A stretch of 64,000 nt of DNA from Plumapathes pennacea (Eukaryota > Cnidaria > Anthozoa > Antipatharia > Myriopathidae): the NCBI GenBank assembly GCA_964036295.1, contig OZ038463.1:32255295-32319294 (forward strand). The letters are read 5' to 3'. The notes beneath the pieces are model-generated. The model made no database searches, had not been told where the DNA came from, and saw only the letters and a program-made list of their open reading frames with translations. Within the stretch, counting starts at the first letter, position 1, and each line of letters begins with the position of its first letter. A program made the position numbers and the translations under genes. Below are positions 48,661 to 63,518 of the stretch, in pieces.

Positions 48661-49614
48661 ATGCCACATCCATATGCATCTGCATCGGTGCCAACGCAGG
48701 GCTATAGCCTGTAGTGTCAAGGGCTGCAAAGCTGTTAAACGGCGGCAAGACTGCATTGAGCACCAATCGGAAGCGGCGTCAAGCCACCGCCAGATGCAAT
48801 TTGCAGAGATTCAGCGGCTGCGTCGGCTGATTGACGAAAAGGCAAGAAAGACTGATACTTTCTTCAAGAGAATTAGAAGTAGTGTTCAGTTGGGAGCAAA
48901 TAACTGCAGCAAAATCAAAAATAGAAAGTAGAATCGATTATAATATTATTACTAGTCAAAGGAATCATGAAATGTTCTGAGAAGGGCCCAGCTGATCAAT
49001 AACGTTCCAATATTTTGCAGAAGTCGCACCAGGAAAGCTTGGTCAGAAAGGAGGCCACGATTACTTCTTTTCGATGGAATATTCCCCGCTTCAAAGAAGT
49101 AATTGTCCAACATAGAGGGGCCACGTTGTACAAGCCTCTCACCAGCAACACATTTGCGGCGATCGACGGTCATCGCTTCAGGGGAATTATCCAGTTTCAG
49201 AAGGATTACGGCATCTTTTTACAGCTGGTTGCTGCAGTAAATCCTGTCACGGCGGAAATAAGGTAACGAAAATCAAAGTTAATATCACGAGATGACAAGA
49301 GACATGAGAGGGGTGGTATGTTTTCACACCGTTCACGCCACTCTCAAAGAATGCCCTACAAGAGTCTCGCTGCGTTTATATCAGAAGTTTTAAGTGCAGG
49401 GTATTCTGTAGTTAAGCCCCAGTTGAGCGCCCTTTTTTAACACTTCCAGTATAGTCCTAAGCCAGGACAAGGCGATCAAGTGGTTTACCCCCTGAAGGAA
49501 GTAACACTGGAGGAAGGAAAGAGTTTCGGAAGGAAGCTAGATCTGGAGAAGTTCACAGGAAATGATGGAGAGCTGTGGATTAAGTTTATTGTAAAGATTT
49601 TCAATTTAATTTAG
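48661..49614 (+). CDS. TRAF-like gene fragment (zinc finger, short coiled coil, MATH-like domain)
   Basis: Exon a starts at 48661 after ctgtatag. Its frame gives C-x-H, then HRCQRRAIACSVKGC with two later His, like a TRAF-type zinc finger, then a helix rich in Arg/Lys/Glu; it stays open to 48931. Exon b is 49021-49262 (after ttttgcag; TSFRWNIPRFKEV) and exon c 49455-49614 (after agtatag; ends at TAG). Exons b and c join in phase and give about 133 residues that resemble a MATH domain. No donor joining a to b in frame is obvious, and no RING exon is seen upstream, only retroelement sequence. It may be a partial, transposed or broken copy. Confidence 0.5.
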
Positions 49615-50340
49615 CCTAATTGTACCAACTGTATGCTGGTCTGAATTGTTCCCCCTCACTAACTTTATCAAATTTTCAGTTCAAATGATTTTCGAACAAG
49701 AGAGATCAATAAACTGTCATTGTTTAGCAAATATATTTGCTATTTTTATTCAATCAAATTGTTTCGCGATAGACTACTGTATTTAAGTTTTATATGTAAT
49801 GATTTTCTGGTTAGCAGTTACGCGCCAAAAATCACAGGCCCTGATTCGACTGAAAATTAAAAGTGACTTGCAGTTGCTAGATTAGATGTTGTGTAAACAT
49901 TAAATGCTGGCGGGCGCGGGGACCGCGGGGCGCCTAAACATTAAGCTTTGACAGAAACCAGAAATTGGCCGTCAAGACAAAGCGCGTGTTTTGTTGTTCA
50001 CTAAGCAGTTGACTAATTCCTGTCGGGAAAACTCGCATATAGTGTTGAGAATCTGAAAGATAACACTGTTGATCAATAGTGGGTTGGGGTTGGGGGCAAA
50101 TTTAAGAATAGGCCGCATTCTGCCATCGAACACGATAGCAATTAATGAAACAAAAGAGTGAAAGTAAACTGCTTTTTCTTTTCTTTTTTTTTTTTTTCTT
50201 TTTTTTTTTTTATGAAAATGTGTGTTGCAAGTTTTGTGCGTTTACTATGATCGGGTTCCCTTCTCCTCGGGCATATTTCGGAGAAACGTACTGCCACTTT
50301 TCAAACACAGTTACGACTCATCACAGTGGTTGAACGACGA
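49615..50340. other. no gene seen; poly(T) stretch at the duplication border
   Basis: AT-rich, with a T-rich run at about 50175-50212 some 130 bp before the left border of the duplicated block. Confidence 0.5.
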
Positions 50341-52349
50341 CTATACACAAGAACTCCATGCCGGAGGATGTGTCCAACCCAACATAACGTGTGACCCAGA
50401 GCAGAGTGGGAGCATGAGAGAACCGAGCTCCAAGGGATTCTGAGGAAAGATAATTATATAATGTATAATTATATCGGTACAAATTAAAATGCAAAATGCA
50501 ATAAAACTGCAATAGGTGGAGAATCATATTGTCTTAAAAAAATAACAATATCCTCAAACAGAAGCATTACAGCTAGTAGTTCATATTATTATTTTACGTA
50601 CAGTATAAATAACCAAACAAAGCAGCGTAACAAAGATTTTTTTTTATTCCTAGGATCCAGTGTCTAAGGATATATTTACCAACATGTGGATTTTATATGT
50701 TTATAAATTATTCTGGTTTGATAATCAAACAATCACACAACCAAAGGAAATTTAGGCCTTGGTTATGATAGGTGTGTAGTAGGTATGTATAAAAGACTGA
50801 GAAGAATGCATGGAGAATAAGGGTGAGATTCATTCTCTGCACTGCCACAAAAACATGTAGCTCCTGACCTGCATTTTCCAACACAGTTTGTGCTCTCTAT
50901 ACAATCTTAGAGGGCAAGGGAGGGACTTCTTGCAGTCTTTAATTTTACCTGGACATTTTTTACAGCTTTTTCTGCAGTTCTCTTTCATCCATGGACCATT
51001 CCTCTCACACTCTCCTGCTGATGCCCAAACTGCACATTTGGGGGTCTTGTCCGAACATGACGTCACTTGATCACAATACAAATCATTATGCATGCTGGCA
51101 TGATAGTATAATTATTATAATACTGGTAGATATGGTAACAGTATATTGTTTTGTTCAAACTGACAATCAGCGGCAAAAAATTGCAAACTAGGGCAGATAT
51201 GAGAGCTCAGTATGACCTGATACTTTCTCATCCTTGTTTTACAGCAAATCCTTGGAGACTCTGAATATGGAGACATCACAGCAAGTCACTTACAATCAAA
51301 AAGTTGACTGTAAGTACTTTACCTGACATGGTTGTCACATTTAAAGAGACCCTCTCACCATAGACGCTTTGCACGCCCAGTGACTGATGACTGCCATTTT
51401 CCTATCATACGAAAAAGGCAGATTCTCATGTTTTTCTACATTTTATTGCAAAATATATCAGCACAAACTCGGAAAGTGAATTGATACAGCAAGCAGCGAC
51501 AGTCAGATCGATTAGTCATAATGTGGACACCTCTGCAGGAAAGTTAAGCTCCAGATGTAATATAAGCATGAGCATGCAAAGCATCTACATTGAGAAGGTT
51601 AAGGGACCCTCTCACCATAGATGCTTTGCGCACTCATGTTTATATTTACATCCGGGACTCAACTTTCCTGAGGTGCCTCGTTATGACCGATCAATCTGAC
51701 TGTTGCTGCTTGCCGTATTTAGTACACTTTCTGAGTTTGTGCTGATATATTCTACAATAAAACGCAGAAAAAACATGAGAATCCGCCATTTTCGTATGAT
51801 ACGAAAATGGCTGCCATCAGTCACTGGGTGTGCAAAGCATCCACGGTGAGAGGGTCTCTTTAATAAAACAAAATACTAAAATATGCATCATGCCGAGATG
51901 TCACCAAAACTTACGGTCATGAAGAACATAACCTGCGGGAAGAAGTCCATTAGGTCCATAAAGTCCTGTGGATATGCAAGAATAAAGTAGCACTTCTAGA
52001 GATATCAATATTATTAACCCTTGGACGTACAGCGGTGACGGCCAGCCCCACTCACCCCCCCCCCCCCCCCCCCTTACCATCCCCTTCCCCCCGTGTTTCT
52101 TTATAAAATTACTCTATAAAATTTAAGTGAACATCATAAACAAATCACCCAAGAACTTATTGTATAACCAGACGCCAGTAAAAAGGCGCAATACGGTATG
52201 TTCACAGTGACCAGAGATTTGTCATACCGAAAGGACTTACCTGGAATCTGTACATACAACGACGTAAAAGCGAACAGGTAGACCGCCGCGATGCACCAAA
52301 GAAAACCTTGACTGACTACCTGTTGTCGACCACGAAACACGACCGCCAT
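50321..52349 (-). pseudogene. 5' fragment of LMF2 (exons 1, 2, ShKT exon, truncated exon 3)
   Basis: Exon 1 is 52241-52349 and exon 2 is 51915-51965 (with Ser-to-Gly and Tyr-to-His changes relative to the full gene). The ShKT exon is 50949-51065, and exon 3 begins at 50439 but homology ends at 50341, after which the frame stops at 50321. Splice sites of all retained exons are intact. The remaining 17 exons are missing, so no functional lipase maturation factor can be made. A short product of 92 residues, or 131 with the ShKT exon, is possible if transcribed. The region upstream of exon 1 was copied too, so a promoter may be present. Confidence 0.9.
51341..51863. mobile_element. two head-to-head copies of the TTAA MITE
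   Basis: The left copy 51341-51598 and an inverted right copy from about 51603 form a large palindrome of about 260-bp arms, bounded by TTAA at 51341 and 51860. The source locus (29104-29371) has only one copy. Confidence 0.85.
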
Positions 52350-53737
52350 ATTAAAAATATACTTCGTACGAAAGAGTGTCAGAAAAAGAAGGGCCGGGAG
52401 GTACAGTACAACAGAAGATTCTACTTGATCGCCGGTCTATCTAGCTGGCGCATTTCATTCCGTAAACTCCACAGCGTGCTGACAAAAGAGATTTGAGGAA
52501 GCCCTGGGGATGAGCAGACGCTGGCCACTGTACTGCAGGCTCGTCGCTTCACTGACTGCAAGACCACTTTTGTTGCAGATTGTGGGTGTTTTCACGATCC
52601 AGGTTAACAAGGTACGGCACTTTGAAAATACCTTTTCGTATTTCTTTATAACTTCTTCCTCAGATCAAGCCCCGATGGAAACATTCCAACTCGTAGTGGC
52701 GGATCCTTGCCTCATGCAAAAGAGGTTTTCCCCTGTGAAACAAAATGCACAAAAATATAATAATGATCCAGAACAAGAAGTAGTATTTTTGTGATTAATT
52801 TCGTGCGCATAATCATTGAATAGGACAGTTTGATAGGATCATATTATTAACAAAGCTTTGCTGTTTACAGGGGTTTTATCAGAAGTCCTTGGTTTAAAAA
52901 AATGTCTACAAACTTGCGACTTACTGTGAAGAATCTATACAAACAGGTATTAAAAATCCTATAAATTATTTAATGACAACATCAATCAATAAAGTTTTTC
53001 ACACTGAATTTCTAAAAAATAAACTACAAAATGAAGCTCCCGTAGGGGGACACCCTTCGGTAACAGAAAAAATGTCCATAACTGAAGCTGTCTGCTTACG
53101 AGAATGGATAAATATAGAGTTTGACTGAGCTAGAGTACGAACAGGGCGGATTTCATAGAGGCTTCCATAAATAGAGTTGTCCGCTCAATACGATTCTGCC
53201 CAGAGAGCTTCGACTGTATACATTTCAAGGGCCGAAGATGCTGTCAATTATGTAGTGCATTTTTACTATAGGTATCTTCAAATATATGTACTGTAGTGTG
53301 TGTACAGTCAAGTTCTGAGAAGAAAGGAACCTTTACAAGCAACTATTTGAGTTTCTATGGAGCATGTGCAAGATCACACAGTTTACATTGCAAACACACA
53401 TTACGATCCAACCAACAGTCATGATCAGCTAAATCGTAAACAACCAGCAGCATACTCTTTTGTGACATGCATTTTAATCTACCAGTTTATTGGTGCATGA
53501 TTTGCACTCATCAACAAATTAAATGATTGCTTGCAGGAGTTCCTTTCTACTCCGGCATCTACAGCAAGTTATCTGATTGCACAAACAAAGAGCAGCAAAT
53601 CTAATCATTCAAAACCCGATTGCTCTGAGCGAATACGGTAGCCGAAACTGGCGACAGAAGCGTGTTAAAACAATACTTCGAGGGAAAATGATCAGCATAC
53701 AGATTCTAATGCATTCTTGAAGTGATCGAGTTACAAG

Positions 53738-54097
53738 TTACGGGTAGAAGATATTTGTCACGATGGTTGTTCGATTTCCACTGACTAACATTTGTTGCTT
53801 GTCCTTTCTGAATAAGTATCCGAGTTTAACACAAAACGGCGTCTGAAGCTGCCGATTTGCTTCCAAGCGCTGTTCCCTTTGCAGAGCCGTTTCTTCAGCA
53901 CGCTTCCATTCATGATGCTGTCGGTTATAACATGTTCGTCGTCTTTTCTCTAGACGTATTTGGCGCTGTTCGATCGTTTCACGATTCCGCCTTGCCCGTG
54001 CCGGTTCCCTTCTCTTTTGAAGACGAGCTTCGCGAGACCGTTCTGTTTTAAGTTTTCCACTTTTCAATTTCATTTTCGTGAACGCAGTTACGTACAA
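53738..54097 (-). pseudogene. arginine-rich repeat ORF fragment
   Basis: A 119-residue open frame with Arg-rich heptad-like phrases (RREPARARRNRETIEQRQ, RAEETALQREQRLEANRQ), like the fragments at 33905-34395 and 36436-36642. The pattern of about 24 residues per repeat resembles STPR repeats. No start context, no partner domain. Probably a remnant of a mobile-element protein. Confidence 0.45.
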
Positions 54098-54880
54098 TTG
54101 TTGCTTCGTTCAAACCTTTTTTGACTTCGCTTTGACGCTAATCAATAATTACGTCATTGCCTTAGGCACCTGGCCTAAAAAGTCGCCCTATGACAGACTG
54201 ACAGACTGACAGACTGACGAACATTAAATTTCGAGATGGCGATCCGCTTGGAGTCTCCAAACAAGGCGATTTTGCTGCATTGGCGCCGTGATTATTACCC
54301 TCGCTTCGCTCGGGGATTAAAACAACGGAAAGTTTGCAAAACAAAATGACTAAAATATTCTTAGACTCAAGGCATTAGACAATAAAAAGAATTCATGTAA
54401 ACATACTCATTTAGTCAAATAACAAAAAAGCCACAAGGCTCATATATAGGCTGTACCTTATGCTAGTTACCTAGATGATAGCAAAATGTGAGAAATGAAT
54501 GGGGGGGGGGGGAGGGCTTAATGGAAGAAAAGATCTTATTTACATGTACTTTTTTAAGTGGTGTATATGCTTTGGAGAAAGTTGTTAAAATGGGGGGAGG
54601 TTTATTAGAGGGTGGGGCTAAATAGAGAAGCTGCTGTTAGTAACACCAAATGTCTAGGGACTAAAAAGAGATAGGGAGCTTTTCAAATATGTACATTACG
54701 TACTCAAGGTCTCCTAGGTAACGATGATCTATTGTTTTCTAAAATAATTATGTAAGGGAGAAAGGTCCATGTATCTTCAGAACTGTGATCACGTGATACG
54801 TCACGTGATCAAACATAAGAGGATCAACCAGTTCCGGAGACACTTAATACCCAGACCTTAGACTGCTTTAAAGGGGTTCA

Positions 54881-54886
54881 TTTATT
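54881..54886 (-). terminator. candidate poly(A) signal for endonuclease gene B
   Basis: AATAAA on the minus strand about 190 bp past the stop at 55073, in the same place as in gene A. Confidence 0.5.
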
Positions 54887-55072
54887 ACATATCCAGTAAC
54901 CTTTTTTAGAAAACACTGCACTGAATAAAAAACACCATGGCATCAATGTTTCAAGTTTAATTCACTTACTGAGAATCTACTTTCTTATCATTTTCTTGAT
55001 AGGATAATGGTATGGACGAATTTGCTTTTTATAGAAAGCTCACAATTCTTTCACAATCATTTGCAGTTACAG

Positions 55073-57585
<2,513 letters not shown>

Positions 57586-58164
57586 CTTTAAAGTATCAAC
57601 CTGTATGGGAAAAAGAGGGTCACTAAATGATTGTCATTGTTATACCAACTCAAACGCCTTTTCTGATTGAACAAGAACGTGTCACACGCTATGAGTCAAA
57701 ACAGTCTAACTTCCCAGGGTGAACAAAACTCACTAACTCCCTAGGGCAACAAAAACTTGAACTTTCGACTTGCACGTTATCAGGTCGTGCCCATTGAAAC
57801 CGTGGCAATTTTTGGTGCCAGCCGCACACAAACTTTTGTGTTTTTACTGACCATTTACCAAAAAAAAAACGGAAATTTTGGCTGGAATGTAAAGGGAAAG
57901 GCTATTTCGGTTTGCCCGACCGTAAAATTTTTCGAAACAAACGGAACGTCTTGAGAGGTAGTCCAAAATTCCCAACCGGAATATCCGAACGGAAGCGTGG
58001 CTACTAAGCTCATTTCTGGTGGTTAACGGAAAATGATACACGCCAATCTCGAACAGAATTTCCCATTCGGAAGTTTTGCTTACCATTTATACAAACCGTG
58101 GACCAGCCGGTTTTCCCGTGTAAATGGTAAACAAACACTGAAAATTATTGAGTTGGCCGGTTAT

Positions 58165-58530
58165 AACAAAACACTTAATGACTGGCCCCACGGGAAACAG
58201 TGAGTTTTGTTTCCCCTCGACCTTCACTGTTCCTCTCGGCTTCGCCTGGGAGAGCATAGACTACAACAGTCCTTCTTTCCCAGCTTAGTCCGTCGAGCGA
58301 GAAACAAAAAAATATTGGCGAGCGGATAATGGCCGCGCAAAAACTGAGGCGCGCGCTCGTCTCACCCCAGTTTTTGCGCGGCCATTTTCCGCTTGCTTAT
58401 GTTCAGTTTGTTTCTCGCTCGACGGACTAAGCTGGGAAAGAAGAACTGTTTGTAGTCTACGGGGAACATTGAGGGTCTCGGGGTACTCACTGCTTCCCTT
58501 GGGGCCAGTCATTAAGTGCTTATCATTCAG
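58165..58530. repeat. large palindrome at the right border of the duplication
   Basis: The left arm (aaacacttaatgactggccc to ggccgcgcaaaaactg) is mirrored by the right arm (cagtttttgcgcggcc to ggggccagtcattaagtgct) around 58350-58371. The arms share ttctttcccagcttagtccg. The source locus keeps only the left arm up to 41120. Confidence 0.9.
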
Positions 58531-60152
58531 AAAGGACCGGTGCCCTTGAGGGCAAGAGTCGACTGTGTACAGGCTGGTACAATGTGTGGTTCCAGTGAGT
58601 GCATGGTTTCCCAGCCGTTTTGGTCTGAAAATGGGCAACGATGTTCAGGCTTGAAAATGGGAAGGGAAAATTACGTATTTTGGTTTGAAAGTGGCGGCCC
58701 ATGTATTATTAGTAAGCAAAACACTCACCAGCTGGGCAGGGAAAATGTCAGTTATTAGTTGTGTTACGGAGCAGATTTTAGGGGACTCGCTTCTGTACTT
58801 GATGACTTCTTTATTCGTGAAACTGCTGAGCTCTAGAGCTTCGAGACTAACGGAGAGCTCGGGCTCCAAGTCACAACTCTAACTCAACTCAACTCAACTG
58901 CCTTCAACACTACAAACTACCGGTTTAAGTATGCTCAGGGAGCACGTACAGCGATTACAAACTTCCGTTTGGGTAAACAACTAAATTAGATAGCAAAGCC
59001 ACGATGAGATCAGAACGGAAAAGGGTGGACAGAATTTCCGCGGCATAGGTGACTACAAAGACTCCGAAGGTGTCTGTGCATCACAATGCCGTGCAAACAC
59101 TTGGCAGCTTGCTCAAATCGTGCAGGCAAAGCCTACCGACAGGCACGTTCGTAGCGAGCCTGGCGTCGCTGACCTCATTTATGAACTATGCTCCTAAAGG
59201 CTATTGTGAACCCAAGTCCGAAGGTCAAATTTGAGTCCTTCCGTTTGCAAATACAAGTTCGCTCCAGGATAGCCGAAATATTATTCTTTATAATAAACCT
59301 CCAAATTGTTTCGAATTGTCCCTTGACAGTTGTTAGTATTATTTAGTACTATTTAAATTACATTTTGCATAGGAAGAGATAGTTTATAAACAGCAAACCC
59401 ACGAGGTCACTCGATTTTTGAAGACGCCAATACAGTTTAATTATTGAAAAGACTTGTATTCAAAATAAATCTCACTCCGTCAATAACAGAATAGTGAGAG
59501 GATAGTAAAGTGTGTTTCATGATATAAACTGGCTTAAATGTTTACCTCGCTCGACTGCCTTTAAACATTGGCACTAGTTCAAGAACCCGACACGACATGT
59601 TTATCTTGTGTTTAAAAATGTCACCCTTTTTAATTCCCAGCAAAATTTCCGAGTGACCATTTTCAATGCCGCGCGATTACAAAAGCTGTCTCACTGTAAC
59701 CAATCTAAGATATTCTTTATAAATCTGTGTCAACTACGTACGTTTCTGTGGCAACAAAAAACTTGGAAATATAAACAGGGTCCGGCTCTACTAGCCTTCA
59801 AGACGTTTAGGTTTTCTCTGAATTTCCGTCAAAATGTAGTGAATAATTTAGAGGATCAAATCACCAACCTCTTAGGCGTTGCTCCTCTGTCTGCCGTCAA
59901 ATTGAAGTGGACGACCAAGCTAGGTGATTTGCATTATTTGTTTGGTGGAGAAATAATGTGTCAATTGTTCATGGACACATCTTTTTTTTTTTTTCTTGTT
60001 GTAAAATGTTTTAAGTTTTGAGGGGTTTAGAAACTTTTTTACCTTTTACTCTTCTTGATTCTCGATAATCCATTCATTCATAAACTCTTGAGTTGTACAC
60101 CATTAAATCCGGGTCGACCTTCCGCTTAATAATGGTAATAGGACTGAGTGGA
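58531..60152. other. no gene supported
   Basis: Includes a short caact pentamer run at about 58880-58900. A 137-codon open frame at 59608-60021 (+) is AT-biased and unrecognised; part of it (gttgctcctctgtctgccgt) recurs in altered form near 61990, so it is probably repeat. Confidence 0.45.
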
Positions 60153-60256
60153 GTCCGATTCGGTCTGTAATCATACGAGTGATTACGAAATCGGACGACC
60201 GCGCTTCGCGGGAGTCTGATTTCGTAATCACGAGTATGATTACAGACCGACATCGG
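60153..60256. repeat. fold-back element
   Basis: The left arm tccgattcggtctgtaatca with gattacgaaatcgga is mirrored by the right arm ctgatttcgtaatcacgagt with tgattacagaccgacatcgg; the centre is cgcgcttcgcgg. Confidence 0.9.
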
Positions 60257-61334
60257 ACGACACGAAGTCCTCTTACCAATTAATCATAAATATTACAATT
60301 TCTGAGAATGAAATGATCATATAGCTTCAGCGTCTTCTCCTGTACTATACATAAAAACAAAGCATCAAGAAGTACTTCATCGCCGATCTATTTTAACACG
60401 CGCGTACACACGGTTCGGCGTTTGTAAACACGCCGCTTGTTCGTAGTTATCTAGCTCTCAGTTATATCAACTTAAAATACTTGAGAGAAAGAAGAAGCTA
60501 ATTTACCCAATGATTTGAGTTGAATGCGGATTTTTGAAGTAAAAGTAAAAAATGTGTAAGTTCTTTACACTCAGTAAAAATCAGTAAATCCATCACGAAC
60601 TCACAAATTGAAAGACAGTTTATTTCGACTTTTCAGGTTTACATTTTTTAACATAACAGGTACTTTGAAACTCAGAATACTAGTTTATTTTTTTCACAGA
60701 AGTTTACTCCAAAGCATTCAAAGGAAATATTCAAGACTGAAAAAATCTGTATCTTAGCGGGTCGGCACAGCAATTACAAACTTACCGATTTCTTGACGGC
60801 TTAATTTTCTAGGAGCGTTTGTCCATCACAGTCCATCACAACAAAGTTAAGTTTCTTCCATGATTTTGAAATGAATTAACGACGTTCATTGACATTGGCC
60901 GAGCCGTAAGTTTCAGAGTGTCTATAGCACAGCATGCTGGCGATGTCGTGAACTAAACAAACGCGCCCGACCGGCGAAAATTTCCTGTCTTCTTTCGTTA
61001 CATAGTGACTGTTCACGTTCTTTGATTGACCACAAACTGTTCCTTGCATGTTAAGTTGTCCAAGAATTAACAAAATTCGCCTTTCGAGAAGCCACAAACT
61101 CACACCGGCAATCGAGTTTTCCACTGAAAATCAGTGTAACGCTGATTGGTGCATTTAAATTTCACTCTTGCTTATGATTGGTCAAGCCAACTGTCCGATT
61201 ACAGAACAAAGAAGTATCCGATTACAGAACAATAGGTGTCCAATTAATGATTAATCGGGGGGGGTTTATGAACCAATCACATTCGAGGAAATTGTAATAT
61301 TTATGATTATATATAATTCAGTATTGCCTTGTAA
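60257..61334. other. no gene supported
   Basis: AT-rich; an 82-codon minus-strand frame (60876-61124) is not recognised. The phrase tccgattacagaacaa repeats at about 61194 and 61217. Confidence 0.4.
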
Positions 61335-61508
61335 AGTACACAGGCAATTTTTGATTCGATTTCAGCGGCGATTTTCAAGCGATTCAAATCGCGCGTCTGA
61401 AGTACCGGCGATCTCATTGCGATTTCATTGCGATTTAGTGGCGATTTAGTTGCCTTTTTACAGTATGCACAGGCAACTAAAATCGCATCAAAAATCGCTT
61501 GTGTAAAC
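61335..61508. mobile_element. MITE-like element with 'acaggcaa..tttgat.cgattt' ends
   Basis: The left end acacaggcaatttttgattc is mirrored by the right end gcatcaaaaatcgcttgtgt. The inner part repeats gcgattt several times. Confidence 0.8.
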
Positions 61509-63120
61509 GGGCCTTAATATTGTTTGCCTTTATACCAAACTGGTACTACAATGTTTCGGTCAAACTGGTACGAATTGGTGGATCAGTTACCAAAGCGCTA
61601 AAATGAACAAGACATTTCAAATCTCCCTGAATTATTTCCTTTCATTTTAAAAGAAGCTGTAAAGTGTTTCCAAAGTTAATTCAGAGAAGGGTGGCGAATT
61701 TTAAATACGAGCGCGAACTTTGCTAGACAGCGAAAATTAATTTTTTTTTCTGCGACTCCGAGACTTTCGACTTTTATTTAAAATACGATTTATTTTCGCA
61801 CGATTGTGATGGTTCCTGCAAATTGTTATTTTGTTTCCGACTTTTTTAAGACTTCCAGAAGATCTAGAATTCCGTATTGATTCTTATTCAACCTTCAATT
61901 TTAAATACATTTAATTGTTATAATTGACTCTACTTCTGTAGCATTCTGTTGCAAAAAAAAAAAGGAAAAATTCTACTAACCTTTTTGTCGTGTTCGAGTT
62001 GCTCCTTTATCAGTCGTCAAATCGAAGTGAACAACAAAAGTGATTTGCAATTCTTTTATTTTTTGTTTCAAATAATGACGAAACTCACCAGAAGAGTGAA
62101 TAGCGCTAATAGCGGTAATACGAACTCTTATTCAATTAAGGACCGTACATTATTCATGGCTATTTTCAGGTCACTAGATTGTTTAAGACAAATTTAACGC
62201 CCGTTTAAACTGACCCGTCATAGAATTAGTTTTCCAATAATTCAATTAGCGAGGTTATCTATTTACACCGCCAGGATATGTTGAGTTTGTTGATTAGAAA
62301 ACTAAAGTTTATAGGAAGAAAACTACATTATATACAATGGTGGAGAAATAATGTCGTTGTTCAATGCCACATGAAAAAAAAGGGGGGGCATTGCGGCTCA
62401 TTGAAAACGTTCATCCTAAATGTTTATTGTCAAGATCGAGCGTTTGAAGTTTTGATTTCTTTTGGTCGCTACTTATCATGCGCTCGTAAAAAACGCGCTT
62501 GAATTAAAAACTGTAAGAAATAAGAATATATAAATTGTAGAAACCAATTAAATATGTTTGTTAATTATGTTTTATTTCTTCTTAAATTCGGGAACAACCC
62601 TTGAATCGTGCTTTGGGCGCTTTTAGATTGTATCCTTTTCCGTTTCTCCTTTTAGTTTTACATATGCTGTATTTCGGCTCTTGATAACAGGCAAGAGTCA
62701 TTTTCCGCCTCGTTACTTACAGCTGTGTGCCAGGATTCCGTTCTTAGTTTCTATTTCTTACGTTTTATTTAATTCAAATAATTCAATTATAAAAAAATAA
62801 TTCTGCAAACAATGGTCGGACGAAACCTAAAAAGCGACAGGAATACTGCATTTCTTATTTCCCCAGCCTTCGAAATTTATATTACTTTACTTGAGAACAT
62901 GCGACTGTAAAGGACCAACCACGCTGCGCCGAGCTGCCGATTTGTCTGCGATTTAGCCGTCTCAAGTCGGAACTGGAGCTAAACAATTCTCAGTTGTAAA
63001 ATTCTTGCGATTTAAAAACATTTCAGATGTATGGTACCGGGGCTACGTCTGTAAAATAGCGAAAATTAAGTCTTGGTTATTTTCATGGCGAAATGAATAA
63101 TTTATAGAACGAGGTTCGCG
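61509..63120. other. no gene supported
   Basis: AT-rich sequence with short frames only; nothing recognised. Confidence 0.4.
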
Positions 63121-63126
63121 TGAGCA

Positions 63127-63518
63127 GTGAACGGGCGAGTTAAATATCTGTCCGCAATACCTGAAAGCGAAATAACGAGGCTTAAAAGGTTAACTGCAGG
63201 GAGAGGATTTCTGTCTAGAAACCCTGTTCCTAAATACAAGTACATTGAGGATCCAGCAGATGTGGTTTCTTTGACGTACAAGAATCAATTCAGTCAATTC
63301 AACGTGAAATGTCACGAATATAATCTTACGGTGTCGCCGATCTTCGGTCGCTGTAGCGGTAAGCGAGTGGTTTTTCACATTCAACACATTAAAAGTTACC
63401 GTCGAAAATGCCCTGGCTTACGTCATGTTTTTACAACCAGGGACTTCCCCGGAAAACTTTATCAGGTTTTGCCTTCTTTTTCTTTATTCAAGCGACGCGG
63501 AAAATATTTTAAGGTGAG
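63127..63518 (+). CDS. possible coding exon, unrecognised
   Basis: An open frame of about 130 codons with ordinary composition (PESEITRLKRLTAGRGFLSR, IEDPADVVSLTYKNQF, ending FKRRGKYFK). It has no Met near its start, an AG (gtgagcag) just before it, and the donor AAG/GTGAGG at its end. That pattern fits an internal exon. I see no domain and no neighbouring exon before the window ends. Confidence 0.3.
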
